Below, piece after piece: positions 8,693 to 16,401 of a DNA stretch of 64,000 nucleotides. Each line of letters starts with the position of its first letter. The stretch's first letter is position 1. Made by a program: the position numbers and the translations under genes. The notes below the pieces were generated by a model. It had not been told where the DNA came from. It was given only the letters and a program-made list of their open reading frames with translations, and searched no databases. Source of the DNA: Pseudonocardia sp. N23 (GTDB lineage: Bacteria; Actinomycetota; Actinomycetes; Mycobacteriales; Pseudonocardiaceae); contig NZ_BEGX01000063.1 in NCBI RefSeq assembly GCF_002583555.1, forward strand, positions 41,308 through 105,307, given 5' to 3'.

Positions 8693-9919
8693 TCATTTGA
8701 GGGCGCTGAGCAAGTCAGTCAGCGCAGCCTTCTCGGTTGCCGGGACCGGGCTTGTGGAGCGGAGCTTCCGCAGCACCGTGTCGATCTTCCCGTCGGTCAC
8801 CGTCCAGGCGGTGGCGTCGCGGGGCTTGAGCTGGGCCTCGCCGTGGTCCCACGACGCCTCGAGAGCGTCGACGCGGGTGGTGGCGCCGGCTTGGTCGCCG
8901 CGGTTGAGCAGGTCCAGCGTGTCCTGGGTGATGGTCCGGAAGGACGACAGGTCGCCCAGAGGGCCTGCTGCCGCGGTGCCTGGCGTACCCGCGGTGGCGG
9001 GGCCGGTAACCATCACCGGTACTGGTGAGGTGTCCTGGAGCGAGCTGGTGCGCAGGATGTACCCGGTTCCGCCCGCGGCGAGGAGGACGGCCAGCACGAC
9101 TGTGGTCTGCATCAGGCCACCGGAGGCCTGCTCGTCGGCCGGCGGGTGGTCGGCGGGGATCACGTCTGACTTCGACCACGCCAGGTAGACGACGATCGCG
9201 ATGATCGCGACGAAGAAGGCAACGCTGGTCAGCGTGGCGCCCAGCCCGAGGCCACCGTCAGCGGCCGGCTGCGAGAGCATGTCGCCGATGGACGCGCCGA
9301 GCGGGCGTGTGAGCACGTAGACGATCCAGAACGCCAGCACCGGGTGCAGGCCCGCCTTCCGGGCGATCGCGGCGAGCAGGATCAACCCGGCAACGATCGA
9401 TCCGGTGACCAGGTAGCCGAGCCCGAGGACCTCGGCCATGAGATCGCCGGTCGCGGTTCCGAGCGCGAAGGTGAACAGGACTGTGAGCCAGTAGAACGCC
9501 TCACGGCGGGTGGTGTTGATCGAGTGGACCGACAGGGTGCCCTCGGTGCGGTACCACCCGACGAACGTCACCGCGAGCAGCGCACCGAAGATCACGGTAC
9601 TCGCCTCGAGCGGCACGCCGAGGTTGTCGGTCAGGTTGTCGGTGAGCAGCGTGCCGAAGATGCTGACCAGCGTGACGGCGAGCCAGTAGCGGACGGCGAC
9701 GTATCGGTCGGCCCGGAACTGGAGGAACAGCACCACGACGAGTAGCAGCCCGGTGACGAAGGACGTCCCCGTGAGCCCGAGGTTGAGGCTGACGTTGAGG
9801 AAGTCCGCGGCCGTCTCGCCGACGGTCGTGCACAGGACCTTGACGATCCAGAACCAGATGGTGATCTCGGGGACTTTGATGAGGAGCCTGCGGCTCCGCA
9901 TTGCGTGGGACGTCGTCAT
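8693..9919 (-). CDS. COG4705-type multi-spanning membrane protein
   Basis: 408 aa from ATG 9919, preceded by GAGGA about 8 nt away; an upstream in-frame start at 10048 adds only a low-complexity leader. The first 270 residues hold about eight membrane segments with the family-like stretches VPEITIWFWIVKVLCTTVGE, TEGTLSVHSI and VLTRPLGASIGD. A final membrane segment is followed by an extracytoplasmic C-terminal domain of about 100 aa that the second copy (32979-33818) lacks. Divergent from uppP across a motif-bearing promoter. COG4705 has no settled function; a role with envelope lipids is inferred from neighbours only. Confidence 0.75.
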   Translation of the reverse strand: MTTSHAMRSRRLLIKVPEITIWFWIVKVLCTTVGETAADFLNVSLNLGLTGTSFVTGLLLVVVLFLQFRADRYVAVRYWLAVTLVSIFGTLLTDNLTDNLGVPLEASTVIFGALLAVTFVGWYRTEGTLSVHSINTTRREAFYWLTVLFTFALGTATGDLMAEVLGLGYLVTGSIVAGLILLAAIARKAGLHPVLAFWIVYVLTRPLGASIGDMLSQPAADGGLGLGATLTSVAFFVAIIAIVVYLAWSKSDVIPADHPPADEQASGGLMQTTVVLAVLLAAGGTGYILRTSSLQDTSPVPVMVTGPATAGTPGTAAAGPLGDLSSFRTITQDTLDLLNRGDQAGATTRVDALEASWDHGEAQLKPRDATAWTVTDGKIDTVLRKLRSTSPVPATEKAALTDLLSALK

Positions 9920-10265
9920 CTGAGAGTTCCTCGATCGCGGTAGGGGATGAGCCGCATTTGCCACGACGCCATTGGAGTCGGTCGCGTCGGCAGGACTCTG
10001 GGAACTCGGTGGTGAGCGTCGGCCCAGGCGAACGTTCGAGGAAAGCAAGCATGTCGTCGTGGAGACCGACGCTTACTTGTTGCCGACTCGGCGACGCTCG
10101 GTACGGGCTGTTGCACCCACAACGTGTGTCCCACGACGTGGACGGCTCCACGGCGGGAGGCAAGCATTAGGTCAACGTTTCGCCAGCAATCGGCTGCGAC
10201 CGTCACGTTCGGCCAGAGTCCGTCCGAGGATCAGGCGTGAGTACTTTCGGAGTCAGGGGTCGGCT
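9920..10265. promoter_or_regulatory. Divergent promoter region between COG4705 gene and uppP
   Basis: 346 bp without a gene. It contains GCAAGCATTAGGTCAACG (10160-10177), which matches 14 of 18 positions of a motif in front of the second two-component system, directly followed by TTTCGCCAGCAATCGG (10178-10193). A related reverse-strand word GTAAGCGTCGGT lies near 10064-10078. Regulation by one of the OmpR-type regulators in this block is inferred. Confidence 0.45.
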
Positions 10266-11204
10266 GTGAGTGGGCTCGGGTGGGTCGAAGCGATCGTCGT
10301 CGGCGCGCTGCAGGGCGTCGCGGAGCTGTTCCCCGTGTCGAGCCTCGGCCACAGCATCCTGCTGCCCGCGGTACTGGGCGGGTCGTGGGCGCGAAATCTC
10401 GACGTCAGCGCACCCGAGTCGCCGTACCTGGCCTTCATCGTCGGTCTGCACGTCGCGACCGCGATCGCATTGATCATCTACTTCCGCAAGGACTGGGTCC
10501 GCATCGTCAAGGGGCTGGTCACGAGCATCGCCCGTCGTGAGGTGACCACGCCCGACCAGCGGCTCGCGTGGCTACTGGTCCTCGCCACCATCCCGGTCGG
10601 AATCGCCGGCCTCGCGCTGGAGCACACGTTCCGCACCGTCTTCAGCAAGCCGGTCCCGACGGCGATCTTCCTGGTCCTCAACGGCATCCTGCTGCTAGTC
10701 GGCGAGCGGCTGCTCGCCCGGGCGGCTGCGCGTGAACGCGCCATGGCAGCCGCCGGCGGGAGCGCCGCCGAGACGACAACGGTGCTGCCCACCGACGACT
10801 CGGTCGTCGTCGACCGCAGGATCGCCCGGATGGGTTTCGGGCGTGCAGTCGCGATCGGCGCGGCCCAGATCGCGGCCCTGCTGCCCGGGGTCAGCCGGTC
10901 GGGCAGCGCGATGGTCGCGGGCCTGTCGCTGGGGCTGAACCGAAGCGACGCCGCCCGCTTCTCGTTCCTGCTGGCCACGCCGGTCATCCTCGCGGCGGGC
11001 GTGCTGAAGCTCGGCGACCTCGTCGGGCCACTGGGCGACGGCATCCGACCCCAGATTCTGGTCGGGAGCCTGTTGTCTGGGATCGGCGCCTACCTGTCGG
11101 TGCGCTTCCTCACGAGGTACTTCGAGAACAGGTCGTTGCGTCCCTTCGGGATCTACTGCATCGCCGCCGGTGTCGCGTGCCTGATCTGGTTCAGCGTGCG
11201 CTGA
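10266..11204 (+). CDS. uppP: Undecaprenyl-diphosphatase
   Basis: 312 aa membrane enzyme that dephosphorylates undecaprenyl diphosphate to recycle the lipid carrier of cell-wall synthesis. GTG 10266 is chosen for the AGGGG sequence a few bases upstream. The first signature reads GVAELFPVSSLGHS (Glu plus the PVSS-GH loop) and the second LLPGVSRSGSAM (PGxSRSG), both catalytic regions of the BacA/UppP family. Around eight membrane helices are visible. Extra copies of uppP can give bacitracin tolerance. A heavily decayed relative lies at 32728-32959 next to the other COG4705 gene, so the pair seems to have been duplicated as a unit. Confidence 0.9.
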   Translation: MSGLGWVEAIVVGALQGVAELFPVSSLGHSILLPAVLGGSWARNLDVSAPESPYLAFIVGLHVATAIALIIYFRKDWVRIVKGLVTSIARREVTTPDQRLAWLLVLATIPVGIAGLALEHTFRTVFSKPVPTAIFLVLNGILLLVGERLLARAAARERAMAAAGGSAAETTTVLPTDDSVVVDRRIARMGFGRAVAIGAAQIAALLPGVSRSGSAMVAGLSLGLNRSDAARFSFLLATPVILAAGVLKLGDLVGPLGDGIRPQILVGSLLSGIGAYLSVRFLTRYFENRSLRPFGIYCIAAGVACLIWFSVR

Positions 11205-11225
11205 TCCGGCGCCTCGGCTGGACGG

Positions 11226-11256
11226 TGTCCCGGGTGTGCTCCCCGCACCCGGGACA
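11226..11256. terminator. Strong bidirectional hairpin between uppP and chrB relic
   Basis: Perfect 11-bp arms TGTCCCGGGTG / CACCCGGGACA with a 9-nt loop, placed 21 bp after the uppP stop and 9 bp beyond the stop of the convergent chrB relic. No U-tract is present, as is usual in high-G+C actinomycetes. Confidence 0.7.
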
Positions 11257-11264
11257 TACATTGT

Positions 11265-11902
11265 TCAGCCGCCGTCGGACTCGCCCGCGTACACCCACGC
11301 CGCGTACACCTCCAGCGCCCGTTCGCACACCTCCAGCGTTCGGCGCACGCCGGGCGACCCGCCGCCCCGAGGACATCACGGTCCTTGATCTTGGCGAACC
11401 GGTTGGCCGCTTGATGAGGTCCTCGTCGTTCTCCTCGAGCTCCGCGTAGGTGAAGTGGTCCGCCTTGTACTCCTTGCGCAGCTCGGCGATGAAGCCGTGG
11501 CAATTGTCGAGGCTGTCCTCGTACTCGTCGTCGCGCGCGGCGAGGAACGCGCGGCCCCACCTGCGATGACCGAGGTCAGCAGCGAGGCAGTCCCGGACAT
11601 CTCGAGAATCTCTACGCAGAAGCCGCAAGGGCGCGCTCGGCGGCGGGGCCTTCGGGCAGGGCCGCGACGGAGTTTTGGACGTAGATCGCACCGAGGCCCT
11701 TCAGGCGTCGCCAGACGGTGGCGCGCAGCCGGGTGGGCTCGGACGGCACTCGATAGATCAGGACGAGCCAGCCGGGGTTGTTGGGGGACGTGTCGGTGGT
11801 GCTGCCCTCAGCCTCGGTCACCCGGACAGTCTCCCGGGCGCGCGACAGCGCTGCCGCGTGCCCGGAAACCTGCTGAGGCCAGGTGGGCTCCGAACCGCTC
11901 AT
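11265..11902 (-). pseudogene. chrB: Decayed chrB-like chromate-resistance regulator
   Basis: The first 96 codons from ATG 11902 are clean and include GWLVLIYRVPSEPTRLRATV and LGAIYVQNSVAALP, the ChrB N-terminal signature. Thereafter the match hops between frames: REILEMSGTA in one, ARDDEYEDSLDNCHGF and HFTYAELEENDEDL in another, then NRFAKIKDRDVLGAAG and RTLEVCERALEVYAAW in a third, ending at the stop at 11265. At least four indels are needed, so this is decay and not one sequencing error. The start overlaps the upstream small membrane gene (ATGA), marking it as the old third gene of the COG4280 operon. Confidence 0.8.
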
Positions 11903-12135
11903 CCCGTGCCGGCGCGTCGTTTCCGGGAGGCGCGCCAGAGGCTGAGCGGCAGGAGAACGGCGACGGCGACCGGGAGCAGCCACCAGCTCGGCACCCCCGC
12001 CGCCCCGACTCCCCAGGTCAGCGCGAGCGCGAGGACCACCCCGACGGCGACCTGCCAGTCGTCGCCGACGATGAAGTCGTACCAGAACATCAGGAACGAG
12101 CGGATTCGCGTGAGCGCGGTGTTCTCGCTGGTCAC
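11899..12135 (-). CDS. Small two-helix membrane protein
   Basis: 78 aa from GTG 12135, which overlaps the COG4280 stop (GTGA); its own stop overlaps the chrB start. Two hydrophobic helices (VAVGVVLALALTWGVGAAGV and WWLLPVAVAVLLPLSL) follow an amphipathic N-terminus (IRSFLMFWYDFIVGDDWQ), and the tail is basic. The strict coupling on both sides argues that it is a real gene. The family is not recognised; probably a partner of the COG4280 protein. Confidence 0.7.
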   Translation of the reverse strand: MTSENTALTRIRSFLMFWYDFIVGDDWQVAVGVVLALALTWGVGAAGVPSWWLLPVAVAVLLPLSLWRASRKRRAGTG

Positions 12136-12890
12136 GACGTCGCCTCCCGGACCGGCGCGGGCTCGACGGCTCGGTGGCGCATGGTGACCGCGAGACCGAC
12201 GGAGAACAGCGCCACGGCCGGGACGATGACGAGTAGCGCGGCGTCCGCGCCGGGCCACACCGCCCCGGCTCCCTCTGCGCCCCAGAAGATCCCGAACGAG
12301 GTGAGCATGATGCCGACGACGAACTTCATCGTGTTTTCCGGGACCCGGGCCAGCGGCGCGCGGACGGCGACCCCCGCCGCGGCCACGGCGACGACGGCGA
12401 CGACGGCCGCGAGCGCGGCGAGGGGGATGTCGCCCTGGTTGCCGCCGAAGGTCAGGGCGATGAAGGCGACCTCGAGACCCTCGAGGACGACGCCCTTGAA
12501 CGACAGAGTGAACGCGTACCAGTCGGGGACCAGGGTGCGCCGCTGTGCCGGCGCCTCGCGCGCGGCCCGCAGTTCCTCCCGGAAGATCGCGTCCTCGTCG
12601 TGGAGGGCCTTGAGCCCACTCGCGCGCAGGATCGCCTTGCGGAGCCACTGCAGGCCGAACACGAGCAACAGACCGCCGACGGCGAGGCGGAGGACGTCGA
12701 GCGGGATGGCCGCGACCGCAGGTCCGAGGACGGCCACGACCGCAGCGAGCACGACGAGCCCTGCCGCGACGCCGCTGATCGCCGACCGCCAGCCGCGGCT
12801 GGCGCCGGCCGCGAGCACGATCGTCAGCGCCTCTACTGCCTCTACCAGGCAGGCCAGGAACACTGCCAGGAACAACGCGCCGCTACTCAT
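12132..12890 (-). CDS. COG4280-type membrane protein
   Basis: 252 aa, ATG 12890 with GGAGG 5 nt upstream. Six to seven membrane helices with conserved acidic segments: ACLVEAVEALTIVLAAG near the N-terminus and VVLEGLEVAFIALTFGGNQG in the middle. The paired E-x-x-E/EGLE patterns recall cation transporters of the FTR1 and TMEM165 type, but that is only resemblance. A charged cytoplasmic loop (HDEDAIFREELRAAR) separates the halves. Co-transcribed with a small membrane protein and a dead chrB, so an old link to metal or oxyanion stress is plausible. Confidence 0.7.
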   Translation of the reverse strand: MSSGALFLAVFLACLVEAVEALTIVLAAGASRGWRSAISGVAAGLVVLAAVVAVLGPAVAAIPLDVLRLAVGGLLLVFGLQWLRKAILRASGLKALHDEDAIFREELRAAREAPAQRRTLVPDWYAFTLSFKGVVLEGLEVAFIALTFGGNQGDIPLAALAAVVAVVAVAAAGVAVRAPLARVPENTMKFVVGIMLTSFGIFWGAEGAGAVWPGADAALLVIVPAVALFSVGLAVTMRHRAVEPAPVREATS

Positions 12891-12992
12891 GGACACCTCC
12901 GGGATGGGCGAGAGCCGTGCTGGGCGGTCATCTATCAACACTTCAATAGCGGCTACTTGTGCGCAAATGACGTTCGACTTCCACGTTCGACC

Positions 12993-13313
12993 GTCGGTAG
13001 GCGACGCATCCGTCCGGGTCGATCGCGACCCGGATCTCGGTACCACGTCGGCATGCCACGGGTCGAAGACCGCGGTGAGGATGCCGGCGGCGCAGTCCTC
13101 GACGTGGTCGAAGCCGCGACCACGGTAAGCCACGTCGCGTACTGCGCGGTGCATGGTGCGGTCCATGTCGGCAGTGCCCACCAGGATCCGGGTCGCGGCC
13201 GGCTGGACCGCGAGGTTGACGGGGTCACCCGGCGCGACATCGGAGACGGTCCTGCCGCGCAGCCGCCTGCCGCTGACGACGACATCCGACGCGGGCGGTG
13301 GGCGACCATCCCC
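12993..13313 (-). pseudogene. C-terminal scrap of an ABC transporter ATPase (TOBE region)
   Basis: A minus-strand stretch upstream of the COG4280 gene, in frame with it but not part of it, encodes VSDVAPGDPVNLAVQPAATR and RGRGFDHVEDCAAG. This resembles the C-terminal TOBE segment of ABC-transporter ATPases (V-G-RPE-A-TR, then a nucleoside-like D-x-x-AYRG part). No Walker motifs are present, so only a 3' remnant survives. The rest of the 560-bp interval 12891-13450 holds nothing convincing apart from promoters. Confidence 0.4.
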
Positions 13314-13450
13314 GTTAGTACGCCCAGTCGACCATGATGTTCTCGCGAAAGGTTCTTGATCAGGATGAATCAGGCACCGACGCCGATCCTTAACGGTAGA
13401 TGACCCTCGGCTTGCCCGGCGAGAACCCGGCACTCCCTACGGTTCGGCGT

Positions 13451-14059
13451 ATGGACTCCCGCAGGCTGACGGTCTCGGCCTGTTCGGCCGTCGCCGCCGC
13501 CGTGGTCGCGTTCGTCGCGCTGCTGCCGTTGTCGCCGTCTTACCGGGCGACCGCCGAGGTCATCCTCGTGCCCAACCCCGCGGCGGCGGCCCAGCAGACG
13601 ACGAGCGGGACGCTGCTCGACCCCCAACGGGGGGTGATGGTCGCGGCCGCCGTCTTCGGCGAACCGCAGTGGCTCGCCCCCGCCACGGCGGCGGCGTCGA
13701 TTCCTTCTGGCACGCTCACCGTCACGGCGACGGTGGTGCAGACGACGCCGATGATCCAGCTTTCCGTCATCACCGAGACCGGCGCCCATGCCGCAGAGGT
13801 CGCGCTCGCGACGCTGGTGTCGGACGCGACGCCGCTCGTCGAGAAGCTGAGTGGGCCGTACTCGGTGGTCGTCGTGGCGCGCCCCGATGGCACCGGGACC
13901 GCGACGGGACTCGATCCCTCGACGATCCGGATGGTCGCAGCGGCGGCCGTGTTAGTGGCGGTTCTCGGCGCAACGTGGGGCGTGCTCTCGCGACGTGACC
14001 GGCGGGGCGATCGCGACGGTCAGCTGCCGGACAGCTCCGCCGCCTCGACGAGGCCGTGA
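13451..14059 (+). CDS. Wzz-like membrane-anchored protein of unknown role
   Basis: 202 aa from ATG 13451; an upstream ATG at 13400 is possible but would put a polar leader before the first helix. One membrane helix near the N-terminus (VSACSAVAAAVVAFVALLPL) is followed by YRATAEVILVPN, the typical opening of chain-length-determinant (Wzz/capsular biosynthesis) periplasmic domains, and a second helix near the C-terminus (MVAAAAVLVAVLGATWGVL). There is no kinase domain. The 3' end overlaps the convergent M56 gene by 40 bp. A part in surface-polysaccharide assembly is inferred from topology only. Confidence 0.55.
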   Translation: MDSRRLTVSACSAVAAAVVAFVALLPLSPSYRATAEVILVPNPAAAAQQTTSGTLLDPQRGVMVAAAVFGEPQWLAPATAAASIPSGTLTVTATVVQTTPMIQLSVITETGAHAAEVALATLVSDATPLVEKLSGPYSVVVVARPDGTGTATGLDPSTIRMVAAAAVLVAVLGATWGVLSRRDRRGDRDGQLPDSSAASTRP

Positions 14060-14943
14060 GTGTGGACGACCAGTAGGGCGACGACGATCCAGGCGAGCAC
14101 GGTCACCAGGAGCAGCAGGACGCCCGCCCCCGGGCGTCGGGGCGGTCTGTCGAGCAGGTCCCGGACACGGTCGACGACGTCGCTGTGGCCGGCCGCAAGC
14201 GTCGCGCCGCCGCGCGCGACCGACTCCACGACAGCTGCCACGCCGATCGCCTCCGCCACCGTGGCACGGTCGCCGACCTCGCGGACCGCGGCGTCGTCGG
14301 CCCAGCGCTCGACGGCCTGGTCGACCGCGCGTTCCACAGGGCCGAGCAGCGGGTTCAGCATGGCGGCGAGGTACGCCGCCCGCAGGTAGCGGTGATGGTG
14401 ATGGACGAGGTGGGCGCGCTCGTGCGCGAGCAGTGCCCGGCGCTGCGGAGCGGTGAGGGTGCGCAGCATCCCGGCCGAGACGACGATCCGCCCGCGCCGG
14501 CCCGTCCGGGCCGGCACGGCGTAGGCCACGATCTCAGGGGCCGGCAGGACGACGAGGTCGCCTGCGACCGGAAGTCCGTCGACGGTCGTGATCGCCGCTC
14601 TGTCGCTGCGCAGTGTTCGGGCGAGGCCGAGTGCCCCGCGACCCGCCAGGACGGTAGCGAGCGCCGCGGCGCCGATGGCGACGGGGAGCGGCAGGCCGGT
14701 CGCGATCGCCGGTGCCGACCAGTCGGCCGGATGGAACGCGGGCACGAGTCCGGCGGTCCCGACGTAGGCGACGAGGACGAGTACCGTCCACGTTCCGGCC
14801 GCGATGCTGACGGCGAACGTCGTCAGTACAGCCGTCGCCACGATCGGCGACAGCGAGCGGGCGCAGCGCGGCGCGGCGCCGATCGCGGCTATCGGCAGGC
14901 CCAGCAGCAGGAACAGGAGCACGACCAAGCCGATCGCGGTCAC
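14020..14943 (-). CDS. M56-family membrane metallopeptidase (BlaR1-like sensor protease)
   Basis: 307 aa from GTG 14943, coupled to the BlaI-type gene by a GTGA overlap. Several membrane helices flank a zinc-protease motif HERAH (residues 174-178) followed by a His-rich run and, downstream, ERWADDAAV, which supplies the third ligand region in M48/M56 enzymes. No penicillin-binding sensor domain is present, unlike staphylococcal BlaR1. In this family the protease responds to a signal and triggers removal of the BlaI repressor. The divergent efeUOB operon shares the promoter region. Confidence 0.85.
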   Translation of the reverse strand: MTAIGLVVLLFLLLGLPIAAIGAAPRCARSLSPIVATAVLTTFAVSIAAGTWTVLVLVAYVGTAGLVPAFHPADWSAPAIATGLPLPVAIGAAALATVLAGRGALGLARTLRSDRAAITTVDGLPVAGDLVVLPAPEIVAYAVPARTGRRGRIVVSAGMLRTLTAPQRRALLAHERAHLVHHHHRYLRAAYLAAMLNPLLGPVERAVDQAVERWADDAAVREVGDRATVAEAIGVAAVVESVARGGATLAAGHSDVVDRVRDLLDRPPRRPGAGVLLLLVTVLAWIVVALLVVHTHGLVEAAELSGS

Positions 14944-15350
14944 GCGAGTGGCCCGTCGCCCGGTCCGAACCCGCTGCGCCGACGGTCGAGCAGGTCGCGC
15001 AGGAGCTGCTCGGAGTCCTCGTCGAGTCGGCCCACGAACTGGGCCAGGACGCTCGCCCGGTCGACGCCGCCGTCGAGCAGCTTGCGCATCTCGCGTGCGG
15101 TGAGCCCGGCCTCGGCGTCGGTCCGGCCGCCGACGAGGCGGTAAACGTGGGCGCGCCCGTGCGGTTCTCGGGTCACGACCTGCTTGTCGTGCAGGCGGGA
15201 CAGGGTGGTGAGCACCGTCGTGTAGGCGAGGTCGTCGCCGAGCTCGGTCTGCACCTGGGCGGGTGTGAGCGGACCGTCGGCCGCAGCGAGGCAGGCCACG
15301 ACCTCGCTCTCGAGCGCGCCGCGCGGTCGCGGGTTGCGACGCCCCACCAT
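14940..15350 (-). CDS. BlaI/MecI/CopY-family transcriptional repressor
   Basis: 136 aa. ATG 15350 is preceded by GGGAGG at 5-nt spacing. The N-terminal winged helix reads LESEVVACLAAADGPLTPAQ, then LAYTTVLTTLSRLHDKQVV, the standard BlaI recognition-helix region; the C-terminal half is a dimerisation helix (AREMRKLLDGGVDRASVLAQ). Members repress their own operon and targets until cleaved by the partner M56 protease. A palindrome fitting a BlaI-type operator lies 119 bp upstream, between this gene and efeU. Confidence 0.88.
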   Translation of the reverse strand: MVGRRNPRPRGALESEVVACLAAADGPLTPAQVQTELGDDLAYTTVLTTLSRLHDKQVVTREPHGRAHVYRLVGGRTDAEAGLTAREMRKLLDGGVDRASVLAQFVGRLDEDSEQLLRDLLDRRRSGFGPGDGPLA

Positions 15351-15451
15351 CTGGCCTCCCGGAGTGCGCGTGCACTCCGATTCTGCCATCGCGGCGCCCG
15401 CCGACCACACGCCGAGGCGTGCTGCCGGGGGGACTTGATTTCCGGTCGGCC

Positions 15452-15470
15452 TTAGGTGAGGCTACCCACG
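15452..15470 (+). promoter_or_regulatory. Iron box (IdeR/DmdR-type) upstream of efeU
   Basis: TTAGGTGAGGCTACCCACG matches 14 of 19 positions of the DtxR-family consensus TTAGGTTAGGCTAACCTAA as I recall it, including both TTAGGT and AGGCTA blocks. It lies 44 bp before the efeU start. Iron-dependent repression of the importer is expected from the family. Confidence 0.7.
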
Positions 15471-15494
15471 ACTACTATTACTCGATAGTAGTTG
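15469..15494. promoter_or_regulatory. BlaI-type palindrome between blaI and efeU
   Basis: Perfect 8-bp arms ACTACTAT / ATAGTAGT around a 6-nt centre (15471-15492), in a slightly longer imperfect palindrome. TACTA/TAGTA half-sites fit BlaI-family operators. It abuts the iron box, so both regulators could compete at one promoter. Confidence 0.6.
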
Positions 15495-15513
15495 TGCCGA
15501 AGGGGCTCAGCGT

Positions 15514-16401
15514 TTGTTCGCCAACTATCTGATCGGCCTGCGCGAGGGTCTGGAAGCCGCGCTCGTCGTCAGCATCCTGGTCGCGTACCTGGTCAAGGTC
15601 GACCGCCGCGACCGCCTCCCGGCAGTGGCGGGCGGGGTCGCGGTCGCAGTGGCCGTCAGCATCGGGTTCGGTGCCCTGCTGACCTACACGTCGACGTCGC
15701 TGCTGTCGGACTTCCACAGTCAGGAGATCTTTGGCGGCACGATGTCGCTGCTGGCGGTCGGCTTCGTCACCTGGATGGTCTTCTGGATGCGACGCACTGC
15801 CCGTGGGATGCGGAGCGAGCTCGACGGCAGGCTCTCGTCGGCACTCGAGGTAGGAGTACTGGCGGTGTGGGTCACCGCCTTCCTCGCCGTGGCCCGGGAG
15901 GGCCTGGAGACTGCGCTGTTCTTCTGGTCGGCGGTGCACGCCGCCGGGAGCACGACCGATCCCGTCATCGGGTTCACGCTCGGGATCGCGACGGCGGTGC
16001 TGCTCGCCTGGTTGCTCTACCGCCGATCGGTCTCGCTGAACCTCGCCAGGTTCTTCACCTGGACCGGTGCCGGTCTGATCCTCGTGGCCGCCGGCGTGTT
16101 GTCCTACGCGATCCGTGATCTGCAGGAGGGCGGCGCACTGCCGGGGCTGAACAACCTCGCCTTCGACCTCGGCGACCACCTCTCGCTGAGCTCTTGGTAC
16201 GGCGCGTTACTCAAGGGCGTCTTCAACCTCACCGCTCAGACGTCGTGGGTGCAGGCGATCGCGTGGGTCGGCTACCTGATCGTCGTGATGACCCTCTTCT
16301 TCCTGCCGTCGCGGCGTCGCACCCCCACTGCAACGGCGACCCCGGACGGCGCCCCCAGCCCGGCGGACCATCCCGTATCAACTCCTCGAGGAGAACCGTG
16401 A
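15514..16401 (+). CDS. efeU: FTR1-family iron permease EfeU
   Basis: 295 aa, TTG start with AAGGGG 8 nt upstream. Seven membrane helices; the two REGLE iron-binding motifs are intact at residues 10-14 and 128-132. With EfeO and EfeB it forms the EfeUOB iron importer, EfeU being the membrane channel for oxidised iron. The stop overlaps the efeO start (GTGA). An iron box and a BlaI-type palindrome sit just upstream. The cytoplasmic tail is Thr/Pro-rich. Confidence 0.93.
   Translation: MFANYLIGLREGLEAALVVSILVAYLVKVDRRDRLPAVAGGVAVAVAVSIGFGALLTYTSTSLLSDFHSQEIFGGTMSLLAVGFVTWMVFWMRRTARGMRSELDGRLSSALEVGVLAVWVTAFLAVAREGLETALFFWSAVHAAGSTTDPVIGFTLGIATAVLLAWLLYRRSVSLNLARFFTWTGAGLILVAAGVLSYAIRDLQEGGALPGLNNLAFDLGDHLSLSSWYGALLKGVFNLTAQTSWVQAIAWVGYLIVVMTLFFLPSRRRTPTATATPDGAPSPADHPVSTPRGEP

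Noticed and set aside
12600..13337. Long plus-strand frame opposite the COG4280 gene
   Set aside because: Mirror frame of a clear minus-strand membrane-protein gene; translation lacks hydrophobic or domain pattern.
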